Below the pieces are notes generated by a model. That model saw only the letters and a program-made list of their open reading frames with translations, searched no databases and had not been told where the DNA came from. Below are positions 39,501 through 51,400 of a stretch of DNA of 64,000 bases, piece after piece. The translations under genes and the position numbers were made by a program. This DNA is from Plasmodiophora brassicae (taxonomy: Eukaryota; Endomyxa: Phytomyxea; Phytomyxea; Plasmodiophorida): assembly GCA_036867785.1 (NCBI GenBank), contig CP145423.1, positions 372,001 to 436,000 on the forward strand, given 5' to 3'. Position 1 is the first letter of the stretch. Each line of letters begins with the position of its first letter.

Positions 39501-42500
39501 GAGTCCGGCGATGATGACGTCGCATCCATGATGGCACGTTGCACTTCATTGAGAATGCCGCGGATCCTTTCGGGCGTGATCATCAGCTCACCAATCGCGA
39601 TGACGTCGTCCTGGATTTCTGGGGCACCATAGTGTTGAATAGCACAAAAAGCTATCGCAGCTAGGCCATTCTCATTGTCGATGGCCTCAAGAGCGGTCTT
39701 CATGTCAGCGCGGATCTAGCACCAAAGTCAGATGTCGGGATGGGATATCACAGCGTTCGAGTTACGCACCAAAGCACGAAGGCTTGAAATGGTGGCCGAG
39801 ACCGCGGTCAGCGACTCGGGGAACTGTCGCAGCCCTCGAATGCATGAGACCACAGCATTGTACTGCTGCGTACCATTCGTGTTTGCGTTTAGGTCCAGCT
39901 GGTACTTTAACGCTGCCGCCCAGCTCGCTAGGCTCTCTGCAGTGCATTGCGTTACCATCGCGAAAACCTGGGATAGGCGCATAACTGACCAACCTGCGTT
40001 GGCCAGAGTGCCTTGCTGTGCGAGGACTTCCTCGAGTTTGTCGGCGAGGGTAGGATCCCATCGCACGATTTCGACGAGTAACGGGTGGACGAACGACGCC
40101 GAAGCCGGATTCGTGCTAAGGGTTTGCAGGAGGAAGGGCAGCAGCCCTTCGCGGACGTTGAGCCGATCGATGACACCCGGGACGGGAAGTAAAGCCGTAA
40201 TGAGGTCAGCGGCTTCTCTCCCGACGCTCACTTCATTTGGAAGGCGGGCCCACGCCGACAGGCATGCTTCGACAGCTCCGCATGCCACGAGGCTCTAAGC
40301 CAGCAAGCGTTAACTCTGCACGGTGACAGTCGAGATGGTCGGTGCACCTCGACATGGTGCTTGTTCTTGGATAGCTGGACAAGGCACCGAAGCAGGTACT
40401 GGATCTGTGCCGAGAACTTATTCGTGCGGTTCAGCTCGGACACCAGTTGCAAGATTGTGCTCGAATCCCGTCCGACCGCAGCGGTGCACGGTTTTCCTCG
40501 GCCCATCAACTTCGACAGCCTGAACAAGTCGGCGATCCGTCACGACCACATGCGCTTACATCACCGTAATGGAACTCACACGGCAGCAGCGTCTGATTGT
40601 ACCGGAATGGCACTGTTGATCGCTGCCAGGCCATCGTTGCGGAACACGACACCGGCATCAGGAGCAAACTCAACGATGCGATCTAAGAACGCAACCGATT
40701 CGTTCGTGCCCTGAATCGCTTGTCGAAGCAGATCGTAGTCAGGTCTGCGTCATGGTTTAAGTCAAACATCATGTGCAAATCCTCGAGGACGGCGACGCAC
40801 CGCCTCGTGATAATGCCTGCGAAATGCTCATTTGCTATCATGCCGACCAAGACGCGGATCAAAGCGCTCTTCTGCGTCGGAGATGATTTTCCGGACAGAA
40901 TTGCGTCGATGATGATGTCGGCGCCACCGCATTCGAAAATGGCTTGAACGTTACGCGTGCTGGCCTGCCACATTACATGTTAGAAGCCGTCGAATAACAC
41001 TGACACGCTCGGGTAGACCTTGATAAAGAATTGCAACTTCTCGGCCGAATGTGGCAGTTCAATTTTCTGCAAGGCGTACCGGATCTGCATGCGATAATCT
41101 GCAGACAGACCGGTTGGGTTATGGGAGCGCCTCACAAAGACACGCCGCACCGACCTGTTTTGGCAATGTACGCGGCGCAGGCCGCATGCAGGACCACGAT
41201 CGCCTCGCGTAATGTCTTCACAAACCGTCTTGTGTTCCGGCCGCGAACGTGTGCCTGAATATGGGTGGCAGCATGTGCCTACACATACCAATTTATCAGC
41301 GAGACATGAAGCAGTAAGAACATTTATCGTCTCCAAACCTTTGTCTCGAATCGGCGACGTTCCAGGCTTTCGAAGGCGTCGGCCTTGATGAAGATCTTGG
41401 AGGCGCCCAGGGCGATACCACTCGATTCTTCCGGCTTCAACTGCTCGAGGAGAATTTCCAGGTTCGGTTTCTTCCCGCGCAGATGCAATGGCATAACACA
41501 CCAGTACCGCTCCAAGAACGTATCTGTTATCCGCATCCTCACTTTCCGACAAACGTACACCAGGTATCACACCAACCTGCTGTTCGACGTTGGGCGTATC
41601 CTTCTCTCCGGATCCGGATCGTCTCCAGCGCCCCAATGTATCTGGGAGGTTGGTGATGTTAGGGCGAAATCCGAGCTCGACGTCTGTCCAGAGGTACCGA
41701 AGCTGGCGATTGACGAGTGGCGCGTCGAACACGTCCGGACGGCAGGCGTCGTTTGACTTGATACATCGGATGAAGTTGGATTGGGTGGTAGCGAGTTTGT
41801 CGCAGAGGTTGACCAGAGAGGTGCGGAACTCGAGAGCCACCGTCGACTTTGTCGCCGTCTTCAGCCGTTTGCCATCCTCGACAACAGCGTCAGCCTCGAT
41901 CGCCGACGCGAATATTGTCTTGAGGAAGTCGTTGTATGAGTTCGCGATCAAGCGCAGCAAGTCTTTCGAAAATCGCTCGCGGTTCTTGGACAGGAAGCCA
42001 GAAACTTCGTACTTCACTTTGCCTGAAGCGCACGTTCACCATCGGGAATGGCAAATCCGAAGAAACAATACCGACCTGCATAGTGCTTGATGTGGAATGC
42101 CGAACCTTTGAAGCGGTCAGGTTCGAGGTATGTCGAATTCGCATGCGTTGTGACGATCTTCTGCAAAAGGGTCTGGTCGGTTCCCTTCGGGAAATGCGCC
42201 TCTTCATTGATGAGGAAGAGTATCCCAACAGGCGGCTATGACGTCGAGTCAAACAGCCGATCCAAGCAAGCGCTAAACGGTAGGCGTGGCGTACGAGATC
42301 AACAAGATCGATGCAACCCTGGTTGTCGGTGAAGGCGACGTGTTCGACTTGAATGCCTTCGGCGGCGTATTCGCGTTGCTCCAACCGAAACACGTACTCA
42401 TTGAACTGTAGTTGCAAACGTTCGTTTGCATAATTGATACACAGCTGCTCGAACGAGTTTCTGGTGAAAATTTCAAAGCCGAACACGTCCAACAGCAGGA

Positions 42501-44346
42501 CGCGGCCGCCATCTGAATTCGTTGGCGTTGTCATCTAATAGGGTTGGCCTAATAAGTTCGTTGGTGCATAACGATGTCCGGTCGTACTTACCGAAACGTT
42601 CAGTTTGTCGACGATCCAGTGGAATACTTTAGCATACAGATGCTGGGCTAGAGTATCGCAGGTATCGACCGACTGGAACTGGTCCAGTGGGACGAAAAAT
42701 GTTTCACCTGGTGACCATCAACCGTATCAGCGTTTGCCGTCTATTTGATGCGCACGAACGCACCTTTGATTACGTTGGTTCGTGAGGTCAGGGTCGTTGC
42801 CAAGCCGGCGGGATCGCATCCCAACAGGTATGCCGCCCAGTTGAGGACTTTGGCATAGACAGTCAATCGAATGCCATCGGCAAGGTTCGCCAAAGCAGGC
42901 TTACCATCGGTATTCTCAACGGCGGAAGATTCCGCTTTGCTGAAGGAGAGGTTCCCTAGCCACAGGATCGCAGCCAGAATGTTGAACACGTTGGCCTGAT
43001 CGGCGGCATTGAACCCGGCCACTGTCATCGATGCCTACACATACTACGAGTCACAAACACATCAGGCCGTTGCGATACGCGCTGAAGACAACCTTCAGCT
43101 TCGCCAGTTCGACCGCGGCGTCTTCACCAGAGATTTCAACGCCCACCGTGTTTTTCAAGTACCTGTAATCGGCCGGTCCTCCCAGCTGCCACATCTCTGT
43201 GTTCCATGTTCAGGCTCCATTTACGTCGGCTCCCATCTGGTGTTGACATACGCCGTTCCGATGGGTCGACGGTCGCCAGCAGGTAGTAGAACGAATGGAA
43301 ATTGCGTTCATCCGGGTTCTGCTTCGTCACACGAAGCTTCTCGAGCAGATCTGTTCGGTTGGTTCAGCGACGCAACCTTTGTCGTTGGACGAAACCTACA
43401 CGTTTCGAACAGCGCGCCGGACACGAATCCATCCCCTTGCAATTGTATCTCCAGGAGCTTCCCGAATCGGCTGGAGTTATTGTTGCGGATGGTCTTCGCG
43501 TTGCCGAACGCTTCCAGGATTGGATTTGTAGCTAGAATCCGCTCGTGGACGGGAAACGACGCTTGAACCATTCCTGGCTTTTGGGCACCAGTCTTAGACG
43601 CCACCTCTGCGATGTACTGGAGAACGATTTTGGCGGCTTCGGTCTTGCCAGCCCCACTCTCGCCACTGATCGCGGTTGTCAACCAAAAGGCGATTACGAA
43701 CATGAAATCCACCGACCTGATAACGATCGACTGGTCACCATCGCCGCGTAACAGGGCACGATAGACGGCATCGGCAGTGGCATAAATGTGTGGCGCATGA
43801 TCGTGCATGTTGGATTCTCTGTAGAGATTGACGGCCTCGGGAGTGTAAAGGTCAATGGGTTTGAACGGGTTCACCGACACTAGGATGCCCCCCATGTATG
43901 TGTAGATGATGTCCTGTTCGAACCGCAAACGCAGATTGTACAGGATCGACGCCGTATGCAACGACTCCATCTCGATCATGTCGTGGTAACCTGTTCACGA
44001 ATTAACGCGTTGACGAGCGTCGGTCTCGACGGGCCCAGTACCGAATTCCGGGTAGGACGGCACGTTTAGACAATCACTGATGGGGAAGATCGATTCCGGA
44101 TGGCCTTCGACGCCGTCTCCGACGACCACCATGTTATCAATCGTCCTCACAATATTCATCTGGAACGGGTCGGTATCGTTCGTGGGGAAACGGCAGCCAC
44201 CTCACCTCCCGGTAGACGAGTTCGGGGTCGGGGACGTAGATCGACCCGACATCCAGCGACATCATCAGCGTCTTCGCCTGGTCGGCACCGACCTTGCCGG
44301 CGCCGTCGCCGTCGGCTTTCGCATCGCCGACGACGTCGATATCCAT
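33580..44346 (-). CDS. Giant myosin with armadillo/HEAT-like tail and C-terminal PH-like domain
   Basis: ATG 44344-44346 ([13 protein letters not shown]), stop at 33580. Motor: [34 protein letters not shown]-loop GESGAGKT, switch [23 protein letters not shown], switch [22 protein letters not shown], actin-binding FIRCIKSND and a converter ending [10 protein letters not shown]. One IQ motif follows ([14 protein letters not shown]), then helix-repeat exons such as [38 protein letters not shown] and [16 protein letters not shown]. The end ([20 protein letters not shown] to [12 protein letters not shown]) resembles a PH domain. The TAA at 40980-40982 lies in a 54-nt intron (40965-41018) at its ttctaac branch point; the join keeps frame and completes an armadillo repeat. 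Every neck and tail join I tested was in frame. A glutamate sits at the TEDS position as I align it. Likely an actin motor with a large protein- or membrane-binding tail. Confidence 0.78.
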
Positions 44347-44522
44347 GATCGCCTTTATCACTGCGCCGTACGACGCGATCGCCCGCTAATATCTCCTCCG
44401 TCATCAGCATCATCGTCACCAACTCATCATTAAAAGGCGGAACTTGTCGCCCCCCTGTAACCGCGGAATGTGTAGAAGACGCGGCCGCACTCCTCCACGG
44501 CAGTCCCGGCAACGTTACAGGC
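44347..44522. promoter_or_regulatory. 176-bp divergent promoter between the giant myosin and the DYW-PPR gene
   Basis: Two divergent ATGs are separated by 176 bp. Control elements for both genes must lie here unless a 5' exon exists. No specific motif recognised. Confidence 0.4.
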
Positions 44523-47270
44523 ATGCGGTCGACTGGGGCCATTGCAGTTCGTTTTCGTCATTGTCGTCGGCGGTTGCTATCGGCGGCGGCGGCAGGTGAG
44601 GAGGCGGCGGTCGACAACGCGGCGCTGCTCGACAAGTTCCTGCTGGCGCCCGGCGTGCGAACCGCGATCCGGATCCTGAGGCAGGATAGCGATGCGGACC
44701 GGGGCTGGACCGTGTTCCAGTACGTGCTGGACCGGCTGCGACCGAGGATCCCGTTCTTCCAGGTGATGATGATGTTCTGCAGGCAGCACGCGCCGGCGAA
44801 AGCGCCTGATGTGATGCGCGCTGCGCTGACGCATTCGATCGTGCCGAACGATACCCTGTTCTGCACCATGATCGCTGCGTGCCAGACCGTGCAGCCGCCG
44901 TTGATGGACGAGGTCCGCGATCTCTATCACCGGTGTGGACCGCGTTCCATGAACGTCATATTCGCTGTTGCAAATCTGTGCCGACGGGCAAAGCACCCGG
45001 AGGCGGCGCTGTCTCTTGTATCGGACGCTGCCAAGGGCGGCGTTATCTTCGAAGAGAGGCTCGTAACCCTGCTCTCTGCGTGCTGTGCTGAGGCGAACTG
45101 CCCAGCGGCCGCCGATACGGCGGAACAACTTCTCGCCTTGATCGGATCCGGGCGTATTCGTGCGTATCCGCATCAACCTGCAAATTACGGCAATCTGGTC
45201 AAGGCGTTGATCAACGACGGCAGGATACAGAAAGCGGTGGACACCCTTGAACTGATGAAGAGCATTGGCGTCCAACCGTCGCACCGAATCTACACTCATG
45301 TGCTGTCGGCGTTGTCCAAGCCTGATACTATCCTGCAGGCCATGAGGATGTTCCACATCATGGTTGAAAGCGGTTTTCCTGCCGAGGGTCGCGTGCTGGC
45401 CACGCTTATCTCCGCCTGTGGTCGCGCGAAAGAGCGCCCAGCTTTGCACAGGCTGCATCGCTATGCTGGCGACCAGGACCTCCTGCTGAACGACTACGTC
45501 GTCAGTGGGCTCGTTTCAGCGTTCGCTCAGTGCAATGAGCTCAGCCGAGCAGAATCAATCTTCCAGCGACGCTGTGATGCTTCTACCCCGGACTCTGCCA
45601 TGTTCAACGCGATGATATCGGCATACGTCCATCATAACCAACTTGCCAATGCGATCACGGTTTTCGAAAAGTTACAAGGCGAGGGGCTGTCTGCACCGGC
45701 GACCACGTACACGACCATGATGTACGCGTACGTGAACGAGAATCGGACTTCGGGCGCGATGCAACTGTTTCGTTCGATGATCGACCAAGGCATTCCTGTC
45801 GATACGCCTGCTCTTCGATCACTGATCGCTGCCTGTGGGCGTTGCTCCGACCTCGATGCGGTGCGCGCTCTTCACGAATACGCGTCCAGTCGGACGTCCC
45901 TGGTGGCCGACGTTATCGTGAGTTCGCTTGTGTCAGCGTACGCCGGATGTGGCGAGCTCGGCGCCGCCGAGCGACTGTTTCGAGACAAATGCGAGTTCAA
46001 AGCCGTGTCCACGCTGACGTTCAACGCCATCATCGAGGCGTACGCGAAGAAAAATCGCCTTCGCGACGCGATGGACGTGGTCCAGGTTGCTGTGAAACGT
46101 AATGCTCGCTTATTGGGACATGCGTTCCTATCGTTGGTATCTGCGAGCGATCACTGCTGCGATTTTTCTGCATTGACGGCTCTGTACCAGCACGCACGCG
46201 TTCGTGATCGATCGTTGCTGGTTGATGATGCTGTCACCAGTGCGTTTATTTCCGCTTATGGTCGCGTATGCCACCTTGATGTCTGCGAAGATATTTTCCG
46301 CAGCGTTCAGGTCGCCGTTCCTTCTGGGACTCAACTCCCACAAACGCTCTCTGCGGTCATGCGAGTGTATTCCGACTATGCAATGCTGCCTGTCACTGTG
46401 AAAATCTTCGAGCAGTACAAGGCTGCTGGTCTGCGCCCAACCAAATCTATACTTCGATCTCTGCTGGCTGCCTGCTGTCGCGTTGGCGACATGGACCACG
46501 CGAATATGTTCGCCAAGGAGTTTGCAGACACTTGGCATGTGCCGCTTGATTCGACTCACCAGAAATTCTTGATCGATCTGCACGGACGGTCTGGCAATTT
46601 AGAGGCCGCCGTGTCGATCGCTGCTGACAGCAACGATATTGTCTGTTGGTTGGCTGTCCTGCGCGCCTGCCACAACTTCAAGGACGTCCCACGTGCTAAA
46701 GACGCGCTGGCGAGAATCCTATCACTGCCTTACGTCTCCTCGCACGACTTGACGAACGCGTACCTGTTAGTGTCTTACGTGCTGGCGGACACTGGCCTGT
46801 CTGCAGAGGCGGATGCCGTGGTTGACGAGATGAAGCGCAGAGGCTTGTCGGCGAAGCGTCCCAGTAGGACATCTGTCATCCTATCGGATCGCAGCGTGCA
46901 CTTTCAGTCGGATGACCAGCAATTCTACTCCGATGGGAAACTGATCGACCTGCATTGTGACCTCGTTCAGCGTCTCGAAAGGGCAGGCTACGAGCCAAGC
47001 ATGGCCGTAGTCAGGAATGCGGCGGCCGTCGGCGAGCGCTGTGCCAGACACAGTGTGCTGCTTCACAGCGAGAAGATTGCAATTGCATACGCGCTGAAAG
47101 ACACGGAGCTTCTTCCCGGTCCGATTCGGCTTGTCAAGAACGCGCCCATGTGTCCAGACTGTCATGACTTCGCGAAGCGGGTGTCGTACGTGCTCGAGAA
47201 GCCCGTTCTTGTCCGCGATAGCTTACGACAGCACGCCTTTCAAGGCGGTGCTTGCTCATGTGGCGCTTAA
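44523..47270 (+). CDS. PLS-type PPR protein with C-terminal DYW cytidine deaminase domain
   Basis: Single exon, 915 codons from ATG 44523. The Arg-rich, acidic-poor N-terminus (MRSTGAIAVRFRHCRRRLLS) fits a mitochondrial presequence. About 17 tandem PPR units follow with alternating repeat types (e.g. TFNAIIEAYAKKNRLRDAMD, SLVSAYAGCGELGAAERLF), then E-type motifs (LTNAYLLVSYVLADTGLSAE). The DYW domain has the active-site HSEK..IAYAL, PIRLVKNAPMCPDCHDFAK, and VRDSLRQHAFQGGACSCGA; HxE, CxxCH and the distal CxC cluster are all present. The last residues are CSCGA rather than C-G-D-Y-W. DYW proteins choose a cytidine in organellar RNA and deaminate it to uridine. Such proteins are abundant in land plants but also known from Naegleria, Acanthamoeba, Physarum and rotifers. 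Confidence 0.93.
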   Translation: MRSTGAIAVRFRHCRRRLLSAAAAGEEAAVDNAALLDKFLLAPGVRTAIRILRQDSDADRGWTVFQYVLDRLRPRIPFFQVMMMFCRQHAPAKAPDVMRAALTHSIVPNDTLFCTMIAACQTVQPPLMDEVRDLYHRCGPRSMNVIFAVANLCRRAKHPEAALSLVSDAAKGGVIFEERLVTLLSACCAEANCPAAADTAEQLLALIGSGRIRAYPHQPANYGNLVKALINDGRIQKAVDTLELMKSIGVQPSHRIYTHVLSALSKPDTILQAMRMFHIMVESGFPAEGRVLATLISACGRAKERPALHRLHRYAGDQDLLLNDYVVSGLVSAFAQCNELSRAESIFQRRCDASTPDSAMFNAMISAYVHHNQLANAITVFEKLQGEGLSAPATTYTTMMYAYVNENRTSGAMQLFRSMIDQGIPVDTPALRSLIAACGRCSDLDAVRALHEYASSRTSLVADVIVSSLVSAYAGCGELGAAERLFRDKCEFKAVSTLTFNAIIEAYAKKNRLRDAMDVVQVAVKRNARLLGHAFLSLVSASDHCCDFSALTALYQHARVRDRSLLVDDAVTSAFISAYGRVCHLDVCEDIFRSVQVAVPSGTQLPQTLSAVMRVYSDYAMLPVTVKIFEQYKAAGLRPTKSILRSLLAACCRVGDMDHANMFAKEFADTWHVPLDSTHQKFLIDLHGRSGNLEAAVSIAADSNDIVCWLAVLRACHNFKDVPRAKDALARILSLPYVSSHDLTNAYLLVSYVLADTGLSAEADAVVDEMKRRGLSAKRPSRTSVILSDRSVHFQSDDQQFYSDGKLIDLHCDLVQRLERAGYEPSMAVVRNAAAVGERCARHSVLLHSEKIAIAYALKDTELLPGPIRLVKNAPMCPDCHDFAKRVSYVLEKPVLVRDSLRQHAFQGGACSCGA

Positions 47271-47319
47271 TATTACATAGTGTGTTAATGATTCCGACGT
47301 CTTTATACGATTCATTGCT

Positions 47320-47997
47320 CTAGGGTGCAGGTTCAGTCTGTTGAGGATGCGGTTGGCAGTACAGCAGGCCCGACGTCGAATGGGCCAAGCGCTGCGAGAT
47401 AATGGCGCTGTTGTCATACGCCCAGAGCATGAACCTGGCTTGTTGCTCGGCTTTGACGAGCTGACGTACGTCTTCGATCGATGATCGCATACGCTCCCCA
47501 TGCAGATGAAACAGGTCTTTCGCCTCGAGTAAGGCCTGGCGTGCAGAGCGGATCTCCTCTAGGCACTCAGCGTTGTCCAGGACAGTACCGTTTAGTTGCA
47601 GGGTCGCCAGCAGACAGCCGATGTGATGATCTACTGCGTTCTGCACACCATGGCCGACGACTGATGACCCGGTTAGTAACTGGACAATGAGCTTGCGGAT
47701 GGATGACGTCTTGGATTTGCTGGGACGCTCCTGAAGCGCTTCAGTCAGCTCGTCGACGACGAGCTTATCCAACGACGGCGACTCGCGACCGTTATTCGGC
47801 CAACTCATCGCTCTCAGCAACCTATTCTCTAACCGCAACCGGCTGATCTTCAGCTCCATCCGATGCCGATCCACCTTGGCCCGCTTGCGCGCCAGGACCG
47901 AACTGCGCCGGTTCCGTTCCCGACGCGACAGCATTGACATCGACGACGCCGTCCCATCGGATCCCCAGTCAACTGCCGGGTCGTCTGGATGCGTCAT
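47320..47997 (-). CDS. bZIP transcription factor
   Basis: Single exon, 225 codons, ATG 47995-47997. An acidic N-terminus precedes a basic region SRRERNRRSSVLARKRAKVD, matching the N-x7-R bZIP core (NRRSSVLAR). A leucine-zipper-like heptad follows (HRMELKISRLRLENRLLRAM). The C-terminal 150 residues are helical (LDKLVVDELTEALQER; LLATLQLNGTVLDNAECLEE) and end in a Pro/Gln tail, somewhat like the DOG1-type region found downstream of TGA-class bZIPs, which I cannot confirm. A palindrome with two CACGTG boxes lies 50-89 bp upstream of its ATG. It is convergent with the PPR gene, 49 bp between stops. Confidence 0.8.
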   Translation of the reverse strand: MTHPDDPAVDWGSDGTASSMSMLSRRERNRRSSVLARKRAKVDRHRMELKISRLRLENRLLRAMSWPNNGRESPSLDKLVVDELTEALQERPSKSKTSSIRKLIVQLLTGSSVVGHGVQNAVDHHIGCLLATLQLNGTVLDNAECLEEIRSARQALLEAKDLFHLHGERMRSSIEDVRQLVKAEQQARFMLWAYDNSAIISQRLAHSTSGLLYCQPHPQQTEPAP

Positions 47998-48046
47998 CTG
48001 GTGCTATACCATCCGGACACGACCCTCCTGGGTGATCGACACAGAC

Positions 48047-48086
48047 GACCCCCCGAGCACGTGATCGGTCACGTGCTCGGGGGGTC
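48047..48086. promoter_or_regulatory. Palindrome with two CACGTG boxes upstream of the bZIP gene
   Basis: Arms of 18 nt (gaccccccgagcacgtga, 48047-48064; exact complement 48069-48086) around tcgg. Each arm contains CACGTG, the G-box/E-box core bound by bZIP or bHLH dimers. Confidence 0.75.
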
Positions 48087-48490
48087 ATTACTGCACAGAC
48101 GTGTCCAGTAAGGCGAAAACCCTGTCTCACGGTCGTTGCTGAAGATCTCGACTCCCGCTGTACATCATGGGAGTTGGTTGACCCCAGGGTTTCAGTTCAC
48201 CTACAGCGGCCTCATCAGCGCGATATCGTTGCAGTCCAAATTTACGTCCTGCAAGCGGTCGTCAAGCGACGAACCCGTGCAGTCGTGCTGCCTGCGCATC
48301 GTCCAATTCATTTCCCTTGCGTGCCAGCGTGCGTGCTTCGTGGTTCTAAAAATGGCAACTGCGTAGCCTGGCCTGGGCAGATTATTTTTGAGGCGTGTCC
48401 ACTCGTCAGCTCAGCCACAAGTCAGATCGCGCAGCGTGGCGGTTGTGCTCGTAGGCGGGGCAGGGGCGGCGCCGACCACTGCGTGCGGCG
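48087..48490. other. Intergenic stretch upstream of the P4-ATPase
   Basis: About 400 bp with no supported gene; should contain the P4-ATPase promoter. Confidence 0.35.
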
Positions 48491-51400
48491 ATGCGGTCGA
48501 CGCGATCGAGTCCATCGCGCCTGCTGCCGTCCGGGCATCTGCCGATCGGGGCTGAGGCGTTCGAGCTGGACGACCAGAGCAGTGGGTCGGATATCGGCGC
48601 GAACGTGCATCCGGATCGCGTGCCGCTTCTCCAGGGCACGATCGACAAGGTGCGTCTGCTACTGTCAAACGTCTGGCAGGTCAGCGGACCTGCTTTTCAT
48701 GTGCGAATTTGTTGAATCCGCTTATCGACCGCTGCTGCGTAGGCGTCGACGAACTGGTGGTGCTTCCGGAAAGATTCGCCCAGTGCACGATCGTTGATAT
48801 TCTGCGGGAACGGCTGCGCCTATACGCAGCCGGCACTATCGTTCCCACCCAATCGCGTTCGCAACCAGAAGTATTCCCTGATCTCGTTTCTGCCCCTGGT
48901 TCTGTACGACCAGTTCCGGTTCTTCTTCAACCTCTACTTCCTCATCGTCGCTATCAGCCAGTTCATCCCGGAACTGCAAGTTGGCGTTCTGTTCACCTAC
49001 GTTGCTCCCCTTGTGTTCGTCCTGACCGTTACCATATCGAAAGAGGTATCGTCACCGTTGGCTTGCGTCCATTAGGGGCTTCACCTGACGTGACATTCTC
49101 ACAGGCATATGATGACTTTCAACGATATCGCCGTGACAAAGAGGCAAACTCTGCGATGTACGAAGTTATTGAGAATGGGATTATCAAATCGGTTTGTGAT
49201 GCGCGCCTCGTACGTGTATCCACCGAATCTGATCGTCTTCGATAGGTCCCCTCATCCAGCTTGCGAGTAGGCGACCTTGTAATCGTGCACAAAGATGAGC
49301 GCGTTCCTGCCGATATGGTCTTGCTAAAGACCAGGGAGGAGAATGGCGAAATATTTATTCGGACGGACCAGCTTGATGGAGAAACCGATTGGAAGTTGCG
49401 CCATGCTGTCCATTCGACCCAGCAACAGTTTGCATGGGAGGACGTGTACAAATTGCAGGGACGAATGGAAGTTGAGGCTCCTCGTAAAGCAATCTACGAC
49501 TTCGTGGGAGCGTTCACTACAAACCGCGATTCACCGTCTGCATCGTCGCACGAACGCAATCCTGATGATGCGAACCCTGCTGTCGAGGGCCTTGACCTCG
49601 AACACACCGTATGGGCGAACACCGTTATAGCAACTGGGTCAGGTTAGTTGTTTGTCAACCAGCTTGCTAGCGTTTTGTCTAAGTGCTAATGTGCGAACGC
49701 GTTCATTGCAGTGGTTGGGTGTGTTATTTATACCGGAGACGAGACACGTTCGGTTATGAATGCGAACACTCCTGCGACAAAGATGGGCTTGGTCGACCTT
49801 GAACTGAACTCGATATCGAAGCTCTTGTTTGCCATGACTGTTCTTCTAGCGTTCGTAATGGTTGCAATGAAAGGTACGTGCCAAGCCAGTTGTTGTGATT
49901 GGTGTCCTGAGGTTGAGCTAGGACTGTATGGGCAATGGCCCCTCTTATTCTTCCGATTCCTGCTTCTTTTTTCGGCCATCATCCCGATATCACTGCGCGT
50001 CAACCTTGATATGGCGAAGACTTTATATTCATTCCAGATCATGAGGGGTAACGCGCTGTATATGAAAGAAAAGACGCCGCAGTCCAGACTTACCGTTTGA
50101 ACAGATCCAAAGATTGAAATGACCATCGTACGAACGTCGACAATTCCCGAGGAACTTGGACGGATATCTTATTTGTTCTCGGATAAGACGGGAACGTTGA
50201 CCCAGAACGGTGGCGTGCAGTTCGTGCATTTGCCCATTCGCACTCGCTCACTAACGTCCGGATGTAGTAATGATATTCAAAAAGCTTCAGTTACGCCCGC
50301 CTATGGCGCACCATCCGGAAACCCTTTCAGCAACACGAGAATCACTCAAGCGATCATTTGAAATGGACGATCTTGGGGCGATGTTAGATGAGGTGCGTTG
50401 CATTGCCTGAAAACACGCTAGCAATCTTATGTAGCGTTTTCCAGGTTTCCAGGTACGAAAGGCGTAAACGGGCCGATGCCGACTCTGCTCTCCAATCCTG
50501 CGTAATGGCGATTGCACTCTGCCACAACGTTACTCCAGTTGTCGATATGGACACCGGAAATCGCACACTTCAAGCGTCTTCACCAGACGAGGTCTGGATG
50601 TTGTTAGCGTAGGTGTCTATTGGTCGTTTACATCATCTGTCTCCTAGGTCGCGCTTGTCCGCTTTGTTGAGTCGGTCGATGTCATCCTGGAGTCCAGATC
50701 GCCTCGTCAGATAACATTGCGGCTTCCGAACGGCGATCTCAGCGAATACGAAGTCCTTAACATTTTCCCTTTCACTTCGGAAACGAAACGGATGGGAATC
50801 GTCGTCCGATGTTTGGTTTCTGGTGTCATTCGATTCTATCTGAAGGGCGCTGAGGTATGGCCTTGTATTCACTTCGTGTTTCGGACAGGGCTCATATTTG
50901 ATTGCCATCCAGTCCGTTATGAGAACGCGTGTCGAACAGACGGACTGGCTGGATGAAGAAGTCGAGCAGCTCGCACGTGAAGGATTGCGAACCCTTGTCT
51001 TCGGCGGCAAGGAACTCCCTGCTGCTGAATATGAATCGTGGTCGCAAAAGTACGCTGTTGCTCGCAGCCAGCTTCAAGGACGGGATGCTGCCGTGCGTGC
51101 CGTTGTAGAACTGCTTGAGGTCAACCTGTCACTTCTAGGCGTTACAGGAGTCGAGGATAAACTCCAACCAGGCAAGTTGACTAATGCACGCTTGTTGCGC
51201 GCGCCTAAACGTGTGCGGTGCAGGAGTTAAAACGGCGCTCGAGACGTTGCGGAACGCAGGCATTAGGGTTTGGATGCTGACTGGCGACAAGGCTGAGACC
51301 GCGGAATGTATCGGCAGGTCGGCTCGTCTCGTTGATAGGAACCAGCAGGTCCGTACCGAATGCAAGGTCCATTGTTGCCCATTGCCTCAGCCTGAACGTA

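Noticed and set aside
40971-40973. Independent start codon for a separate armadillo gene
   Set aside because: The ATG lies inside the 54-nt intron; exons on both sides join in frame and complete a helix repeat.
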